DNA of 64,000 nucleotides from Deltaproteobacteria bacterium (GTDB lineage: Bacteria > Desulfobacterota > GWC2-55-46 > UBA9637), in assembly GCA_030690165.1 (NCBI GenBank), contig JAUYHF010000062.1:1-64000 (forward strand), written 5' to 3'. This document shows, piece after piece, positions 59,067 through 64,000 of the stretch. The translations under genes were made by a program, and so were the position numbers. The notes below the pieces were generated by a model. The model was not told where the DNA came from. It ran no database searches and was given only the letters and a program-made list of their open reading frames with translations. Positions within the stretch are counted from its first letter, which is position 1. The number at the start of each line of letters is the position of its first letter.

Positions 59067-59975
59067 TTACCACCTTATTTTCTTTTGATACTTCTGCCTC
59101 AGATATATGGCAAAGGCATTCATTACAAATGTAATAACGAGAAGCACAATTATAGCTGCCGCCGCATCTATTGCAAAGCCTTTTTGAGGCCGCGACACCC
59201 AGTTGAATATCTGGATGGGCAGGACGGTAAATGCGTCAAATAGCCCCTGAAAACTTATATAAGGAAAATCTGATGATATGGGACTCGCCGGTAAAAAGGC
59301 AATATAGGTCAGGGCGCCCATTGTTATAAGCGGCGCTGTCTCGCCCACTGCCCTTGACATTGCAAGGATTACCCCTGTCAGGATGCCCGGCATCGCAGAA
59401 GGCAAAACCTGATTTCTTATGGTCTGCCATTTGCTGGCGCCAAGGGCATAAGATGCCTCTCTTATGGACGGCGGTATTGATTTAATCGCCTCCCTTGTTG
59501 AAAGTATCACAATTGGAAGAACAAGTATTGCAAGGGTCATTGCCCCGGCTATTACGCTGCGCTCCATATTTAAAAATCTTACAAACAGCCCAAGCCCAAG
59601 CAGCCCATAAATAATAGAAGGCACGCCCGCAAGGTTTGCGATATTTATCTCTATTATGTCTGTGAGCCAGTTTTTTCTGGAATATTCTTCAAGATATATT
59701 GCCGCTGACACGCCGAGGGGGAATGCAATGCCGCCTGTCAGAACCATAATCCAGACCGTCCCAACCCATGCAGAGAGTATCCCTGCCTCTTCAGGTTTTC
59801 TTGAAGGATAATTGGCAAGGAACTGCCAGCCCAGCCTTCCCATGCCGTCTGCGAGTATATCCAGCAAAAGCGCCAGAAGGAAAATAAGGCTTATAGATGT
59901 GGCAAAAATACCTATGAGCAGAAATGCTTTGTCGTAAAGTCTGTTTATAAATTTTCTGTCCATGGATTTACTCAT
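59067..59975 (-). CDS. pstA: Phosphate ABC transporter permease PstA
   Basis: A 302-residue inner-membrane permease with six helices. The EAA loop is [32 protein letters not shown] is the PstA-type motif. The ATG overlaps the pstC stop by eight bases. Confidence 0.95.
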   Translation of the reverse strand: MSKSMDRKFINRLYDKAFLLIGIFATSISLIFLLALLLDILADGMGRLGWQFLANYPSRKPEEAGILSAWVGTVWIMVLTGGIAFPLGVSAAIYLEEYSRKNWLTDIIEINIANLAGVPSIIYGLLGLGLFVRFLNMERSVIAGAMTLAILVLPIVILSTREAIKSIPPSIREASYALGASKWQTIRNQVLPSAMPGILTGVILAMSRAVGETAPLITMGALTYIAFLPASPISSDFPYISFQGLFDAFTVLPIQIFNWVSRPQKGFAIDAAAAIIVLLVITFVMNAFAIYLRQKYQKKIRW

Positions 59976-60861
59976 ACTCTTCCCTGAACCTCTTCTTCAA
60001 CCAATAGCTCACTATATTCAAAACGAATGTTACGATAAAAAGACTCATGCCTGCCGCAAATATTGTGGAGTATTCAATCGTCCCTGTTGGCGTATCGCCA
60101 AGGCTAACCTGAACAATGTAGGCTGTTACTGTTTCTATTGGCACAAGTGGATTCAGTGTCAGCCGCGGCTGCTGGCCTGCTGCGATTGCCACAATCATTG
60201 TCTCGCCCACTGCCCTTGATATGCCAAGTATAAATGATGATGCTATGCCTGAAAGCGCCGCAGGCAGGACAACCTTTAATGCGACCTGAAACTTTGTTGA
60301 GCCAAGGGCAAGCGCCCCTTCCCTCAGGCTCATTGGCACAGCATGCATTGCATCTTCGCTTAAGGATGATATAATCGGTATTATCATGATGCCCATCACG
60401 ATTCCAGGCGCAAGGGAATTAAAGCCGGACATATCAGGGATAAGTATCTGAAGCAAAGGAGTTACAAAAAGCAGGGCAAAATAACCATATACAACTGTTG
60501 GCACTGCCGCAAGCACCTCAAGTATCGGTTTCACAACCCCCCTTAGCTTTTCAGGCGCGTGTTCGCTTAAATAAATTGCGGTGATAACGCCGAGAGGCAG
60601 GGATACTGCCATTGCAATAATTGTTGTCAGGAATGTCCCTGCAAAAAGGGGAAGGATGCCGAAGTGTTTCTCGGAAAAAAGAGGAGTCCACTGTGTGTCT
60701 GTCAGAAAGTCAAAAATGGATACCACCTTAAAGAACTCAAATGTCTCAAATATCAGAACACCTACTATTCCGATTGTTATAAAAACAGAAAACAAGGCGC
60801 TCAAAAAGAGCGCCTTCTCAATAAACCATTCTTTTATCTTCTGAAGCCTGCGATAGCCCAA
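59968..60861 (-). CDS. pstC: Phosphate ABC transporter permease PstC
   Basis: A 297-residue partner permease. P-L-G-V-I-T-A-I-Y-L-S-E-H-A, the loop M-S-L-R-E-G-A-L-A-L-G-S-T-K-F-Q-V and I-S-R-A-V-G-E-T-M-I-V are PstC-type. An N-terminal membrane segment near residues 15-40 comes before the core. It lies three bases after pstS. Confidence 0.95.
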   Translation of the reverse strand: MGYRRLQKIKEWFIEKALFLSALFSVFITIGIVGVLIFETFEFFKVVSIFDFLTDTQWTPLFSEKHFGILPLFAGTFLTTIIAMAVSLPLGVITAIYLSEHAPEKLRGVVKPILEVLAAVPTVVYGYFALLFVTPLLQILIPDMSGFNSLAPGIVMGIMIIPIISSLSEDAMHAVPMSLREGALALGSTKFQVALKVVLPAALSGIASSFILGISRAVGETMIVAIAAGQQPRLTLNPLVPIETVTAYIVQVSLGDTPTGTIEYSTIFAAGMSLFIVTFVLNIVSYWLKKRFREEYE

Positions 60862-60864
60862 TAC

Positions 60865-61869
60865 CTATTGTCCTTCCTTTTGCAGTAAATCCTCTATCTT
60901 TACGCCGACTGCAGCGCCATGACCGCCGAACACAGAACCTGCCAGCCTCTTTTCAAATCTGCTCAATCCGAGGGTGTACGCCTTTTCAGGGAGCGCTATG
61001 TAACCAACCTCTTTTGAAAGCTCTGCGCCTTTTGTCATATAAAACGAGATAAACCTCTGAACCTCTGATTTTTCAGCAGATTTTTTATTCACATAGATAA
61101 ATATTGGCCTTGCAAGCGGCTGATATGTGCCTTTCAACACATTCTCGTATTCAGGAAGCACAGGGCCTTTGCCGTTTGAATCGTTCTCATCATCTACTGG
61201 CACAAGTTTTAATCTGTCTTTGTTATGCTCATAATACGCCACACCAAAGAATCCTAATCCCAGGGTATCTGTGGCTATCCCCTGCACAAGAACATTGTCA
61301 TCTTCGCTGGCTGTAAAATCACCCCTGCTTGCCCCACCCTTGCCGTTTATCGCCTCTGTAAAATAATCAAATGTCCCTGAATCCACGCCGGGACCAAACA
61401 GGTGTATCTCTTTATCAGGCCAGTTGGGCCTTATCTGTCTCCACTTTGTTATCTTTCTCTGAGCCGCCGGTTCCCATATCTTTTTTAACTCTTTTACGGT
61501 CATGTAGTCAACCCAATTGTTCTTTGGATTGACCATAACAGCAAGACCATCATACGCAACAGGGAGTTCTATATATTCTATTTTATTCTTTTTACAGAGA
61601 AGAACCTCTGAAGGCTTTATCGGCCTTGAGGCATCGCTTATATCTGTCTCGCCATTGCAAAACTTCTTAAAACCGCCGCCTGTGCCGGATATGCCTACGG
61701 TTATCTTTGTCTTCCCCTTCTCTACCTTCTGGAACTCCTCTGCAACCGCCTCGGTTATGGGATAGACTGTGGAAGAACCGTCCATCTTAATCACGGCAGC
61801 GGCATATATCTGCGGAGCTATAAACATCGCAAACATAATTACCGTTAAAAGTATTGTTACCCCTTTCAT
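60865..61869 (-). CDS. pstS: Periplasmic phosphate-binding protein
   Basis: A 334-residue binding protein with a signal peptide (cleavage about residue 23). [13 protein letters not shown] at the mature start and D-S-G-T-F-D-Y-F form the phosphate site, and I-S-D-A-S-R-P-I is the family D-A-S-R motif. The size fits the longer PstS type found outside the enterics. A segment with three hairpins separates it from the porin gene upstream. Confidence 0.94.
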   Translation of the reverse strand: MKGVTILLTVIMFAMFIAPQIYAAAVIKMDGSSTVYPITEAVAEEFQKVEKGKTKITVGISGTGGGFKKFCNGETDISDASRPIKPSEVLLCKKNKIEYIELPVAYDGLAVMVNPKNNWVDYMTVKELKKIWEPAAQRKITKWRQIRPNWPDKEIHLFGPGVDSGTFDYFTEAINGKGGASRGDFTASEDDNVLVQGIATDTLGLGFFGVAYYEHNKDRLKLVPVDDENDSNGKGPVLPEYENVLKGTYQPLARPIFIYVNKKSAEKSEVQRFISFYMTKGAELSKEVGYIALPEKAYTLGLSRFEKRLAGSVFGGHGAAVGVKIEDLLQKEGQ

Positions 61870-61933
61870 ATATTCCTCCTTAATTGGTTTTTTTTATATC
61901 ATATCCGTTAAAAAATATCCTCTACAAAAGGAG

Positions 61934-62011
61934 CGGAGGGGTGAATAACACCCCTCCGATGAAGAAGACCCGTGTAGCAGCACGGGCTTTCCCGGAGGGC
62001 AGCGCCTCCGG
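61934..62011 (-). promoter_or_regulatory. Three hairpins between the porin and pstS
   Basis: The stems are CGGAGGGGTG/CACCCCTCCG (61934-61958), CCCGTG/CACGGG (61969-61986) and CCGGAGG/CCTCCGG (61992-62011). The first in particular could act as a partial terminator or an mRNA end block, leaving more porin message than pst message. No long T-run follows on the minus strand. Confidence 0.6.
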
Positions 62012-62017
62012 AAACTG

Positions 62018-63235
62018 TTAGAAGTAGAGCTGTCCCTGGAGCTGATACACATCCTTCTTGTCATCATTTGCAAGCCAGCCGCTGGCATTCTTATCATACT
62101 TTGTGCTGGCCCAGTTTAATCCGACCTTAAAGCTGTGCCCCTTTGCATACCAGTTGACCCCGATGGTAGTGGTCTTTTCCATCTTATCGCTTGAGTTGGA
62201 ATCCTGGTCATATACCTCATATCGGGCTATCGGCTCAATATTCAATCCGGATACAAAGTAGCCTGCCTGACCATACCACCCTTCTGGTTTTTCCTCTTTC
62301 TTATTAGGGTCTGTGTACTTTTGGTTCCATATATTATACTCAAACTGCGCTATTATGCCGTTCCAGTGGCCGGACACATCAAACCCTGTGAGGGTTCTGT
62401 CTTCCTCATAGACATTCGCAATGGTATTGTCAGCAGAATACTCTATGCCCTTTTGAGCAGCATAGTTTGCCGCAAGCGTAAGATGCTGTCCCTGCCCAAG
62501 CCATGCATCGCTCTTGCCCTTTTCTGTCCAGCCGGGAGGTGAGAGCTCAATCCTTGCCACATACAGAGGCCCGCCATTGAATACCTTTGTGTCTGCCGAG
62601 TCTGTGGTGCGGTATTTGCCCTTTGAATAAAGCGTGTTGCCGTTTTCCCAACCATCTGCAATAGCAAGGTTGTAATTAAATATGCCTTCGGCAATGCCGC
62701 CATGAAGCAATAGAGATGGTTGATAATAGTCGTCAAAGAGCTTTTTAGCCGCCTCTGTTGACACAGGCCGCTCTATAATAAGCTGCTTTGAAGATGATGT
62801 GAGAGAGACCCTTGAATAAGGAAGCTTTGTCTTGCCGAATCTTATATTAAAGGCATCAACGAACTTATAGTCAAGATATGCATACTGTATCTTCACTTCA
62901 TTTGCAGCAGATGCGCTTGTCTTGCCTGCCTTGCCATTTTTATCCCCTTCAATTATCAGGCTGTATTTTAGGTCTTTTGCCAATTTACCTTCAAACTCCA
63001 GACGGATTCTCCTTAAATACATATCCATATCAGATGAGTAGGATTTTCCGTCTTTGCTTTTTATAATGTCTCCAAAATCAATCCTCGGCTGGAGACGTAT
63101 TCTCATGGTTATATCTGTGTCATCGCTTATCTTTACCTTCAATCCCTTTGTCTCCTCACCCATTGAAAAATCCTGGGCAAGCGCCTGTGTTGCCACCAGC
63201 AGGAATAGCGCCAGTATTAGCAGTAATTTCTTCAT
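62018..63235 (-). CDS. Phosphate-selective porin (OprO/OprP family)
   Basis: A 405-residue outer-membrane barrel from ATG at 63235, seven to eight bases after GGAGG; the frame extends to 63322 without a ribosome site. A signal peptide ends near A-L-A-Q-D. Seen: R-I-R-L-Q-P-R-I-D-F, Y-L-R-R-I-R-L-E-F-E-G-K-L, and a C-terminal L-Q-G-Q-L-Y-F, typical for the final strand. The pst genes downstream and the Pho box upstream support phosphate as substrate. Confidence 0.9.
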   Translation of the reverse strand: MKKLLLILALFLLVATQALAQDFSMGEETKGLKVKISDDTDITMRIRLQPRIDFGDIIKSKDGKSYSSDMDMYLRRIRLEFEGKLAKDLKYSLIIEGDKNGKAGKTSASAANEVKIQYAYLDYKFVDAFNIRFGKTKLPYSRVSLTSSSKQLIIERPVSTEAAKKLFDDYYQPSLLLHGGIAEGIFNYNLAIADGWENGNTLYSKGKYRTTDSADTKVFNGGPLYVARIELSPPGWTEKGKSDAWLGQGQHLTLAANYAAQKGIEYSADNTIANVYEEDRTLTGFDVSGHWNGIIAQFEYNIWNQKYTDPNKKEEKPEGWYGQAGYFVSGLNIEPIARYEVYDQDSNSSDKMEKTTTIGVNWYAKGHSFKVGLNWASTKYDKNASGWLANDDKKDVYQLQGQLYF

Positions 63236-63263
63236 TTTGCTTTTTCCTCCTTTATTTTTTTTG

Positions 63264-63620
63264 TTATTCAAGTAAATCTTTGTGTTTCTTCTCATACTCC
63301 TTCTGGGCAAAGCTGGATTCAAATATCACGGTCTCGCCGTTCGGGCCAAAACCTATGCCTGTAACAGGGCTTTTGCCGCTCTTACCTGCCTTTTCGAATT
63401 CCTCTTTTGCCTTTGGAGAGATAAAGACATAAATCCTGCCTTGCTTTTCTATCTCATAATAGGCATTGGCCTTTACCTTCCCTGATTTCAGCTTACCGCC
63501 GTCCAGCTTAAAATATTCTACTGTTGGCTCTGCCGGCATATTGACCGTCTGGGTAGCAGCGCAAGCTGCAATGCCTATCACAAAAAATAAGCACAAAATC
63601 CTTTCTGCCAATCTATTCAT
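63264..63620 (-). CDS. Small lipoprotein in the phosphate operon
   Basis: A 118-residue protein from ATG at 63620, about eleven bases after GGAGG. The frame is open to 63692, but the signal peptide begins at M-N-R-L-A-E-R-I-L. Lipobox: I-A-A-C. The mature part has two repeated strand-loop features (Y-F-K-L-D-G-G, Y-E-I-E-K-Q-G-R-I-Y-V-F) and a charged C-terminus. I know no family. It lies 28 bases ahead of the porin gene. Confidence 0.7.
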   Translation of the reverse strand: MNRLAERILCLFFVIGIAACAATQTVNMPAEPTVEYFKLDGGKLKSGKVKANAYYEIEKQGRIYVFISPKAKEEFEKAGKSGKSPVTGIGFGPNGETVIFESSFAQKEYEKKHKDLLE

Positions 63621-63672
63621 CTCAGGTATCACCTCCTTTCTCTCATTTTTTAGTGTACAAACCATTAGAATC

Positions 63673-63873
63673 CTACCTGCTGCAAATCGCACCTGCCCTT
63701 ACCGCCTCTTCCCTATACCAGTTTCTTAATGTATGGGCCAGCAGCATAGGACAGCGGTAGTGATCTTCTGTTGTGCAGTATACAATTGCCTCAAAGGTAC
63801 TCGGCGCCATAAGTGTTAATGACGCATTACAGATACCGCTTTTCTTTCCTGCTTCTAAATATGGACATTCCAT
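63673..63873 (-). CDS. Small cysteine-containing protein, Pho-regulated
   Basis: A 66-residue soluble protein with five cysteines (residues 3, 15, 33, 41, 64), including M-E-C-P-Y-L-E and Y-C-T-T-E-D-H-Y-R-C-P-M-L-L. The spacing suggests metal binding, but no family is certain. ATG at 63873 has AAAGGAGG just upstream. It is the first gene behind the Pho-box promoter, which makes it a phosphate-starvation gene. Its stop lies 52 bases before the lipoprotein start. Confidence 0.7.
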   Translation of the reverse strand: MECPYLEAGKKSGICNASLTLMAPSTFEAIVYCTTEDHYRCPMLLAHTLRNWYREEAVRAGAICSR

Positions 63874-63910
63874 ATTCGCTACCTCCTTTTTTTATTTTTT
63901 TGTTACAAAA

Positions 63911-63944
63911 AATATATCCAACTTATGTGACAGGATTATGACGG
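63911..63944 (-). promoter_or_regulatory. PhoB-activated promoter (Pho box and -10)
   Basis: On the minus strand, CCGTCAT and CTGTCAC are separated by AATC (63944-63927), matching the Pho box of two CTGTCAT units four bases apart. Ten bases later lies TATATT (63916-63911), where the -10 of PhoB-dependent promoters sits. It should drive the 66-residue protein, the lipoprotein, the porin and pstSCAB-phoU. Confidence 0.85.
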
Positions 63945-63949
63945 AGGTG

Positions 63950-64000
63950 TTAAATCTTTATTACACCCTTCATGCCTTCTTTTTTCAAAAAGTTTATCAA
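63950..64000 (-). CDS. 3-prime end of an unidentified gene (partial)
   Basis: The last residues of a minus-strand gene (L-I-N-F-L-K-K-E-G-M-K-G-V-I-K-I, TAA at 63952-63950). The fragment is too short for a name. The stop lies next to the Pho box, so this gene ends right before the phosphate operon. Confidence 0.5.
   Translation of the reverse strand: MINFLKKEGMKGVIKI

Overview
The window reads as a chromosomal segment of a Gram-negative, respiring bacterium, probably from a Nitrospirota- or 'deltaproteobacterial'-type lineage. I cannot fix the phylum by eye. Lipid A/Kdo genes (kdsA, kdsD), outer-membrane porins, lipoproteins and UppP show an outer membrane and periplasm. Lysine is made through LL-diaminopimelate aminotransferase. 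Energy metabolism centres on a 14-subunit-type NADH:quinone oxidoreductase. Nearly every gene lies on the minus strand, so operons read from right to left. There is no rRNA, tRNA, CRISPR array or intact insertion sequence that I can support.

Layout from left to right. (1) 1-10595: a porin under its own promoter, then a long operon read argD-argF-argG-FAH hydrolase-dapL-folK-YHS protein-LsrF-like aldolase-kdsA-kdsD. (2) 10700-14219: an AT-rich accessory strip with a frameshifted hicA, hicB, an HTH-regulator remnant, an uncharacterised three-gene plus-strand cassette, a DUF4160/DUF2442 pair and two decayed PIN-toxin (VapC) tails. (3) 14220-21801: lepA-lepB-xerC-hslV-hslU-argB-prmC behind a consensus promoter. 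(4) 21900-40448: an NAD-fold/GAF/GGDEF protein, a 61-residue protein and the nuo operon, nuoABCDEFG, a cyclic-nucleotide-binding protein, then nuoHIJKLMMN. (5) 40501-46088: wrbA, a HEAT protein, acylphosphatase, a lipoprotein, rsmI, a PilZ protein and an ABC-2 exporter. (6) 46095-56549: a defence island where a type I restriction-modification operon encloses a three-gene ABC-3C-type system and a YhcG/DUF1016 nuclease. (7) 56583-64000: uppP and a phosphate operon (66-aa protein, lipoprotein, OprP-like porin, pstS-C-A-B, phoU) behind a clear Pho box.

The strongest unusual signal is in complex I. There are two tandem NuoM genes, and the C-terminal lateral-helix part of NuoL carries a tandem duplication of about 26 residues. 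That is the mark expected of a four-antiporter ('2M') complex I. The segment nuoJ to nuoN is also clearly richer in G+C, tightly packed and free of repeats, whereas nuoA to nuoI has the local composition and is peppered with palindromic repeats. The membrane arm may therefore have been exchanged as a block.

A second theme is palindromic repeats. They sit between genes, at stop codons and inside reading frames. One family encodes a PAPAG-K-QG peptide in both XerC and NuoG, and another encodes part of a lipoprotein signal peptide. The main limit is that every family call here rests on motif recognition by eye, without database searches or structure prediction.
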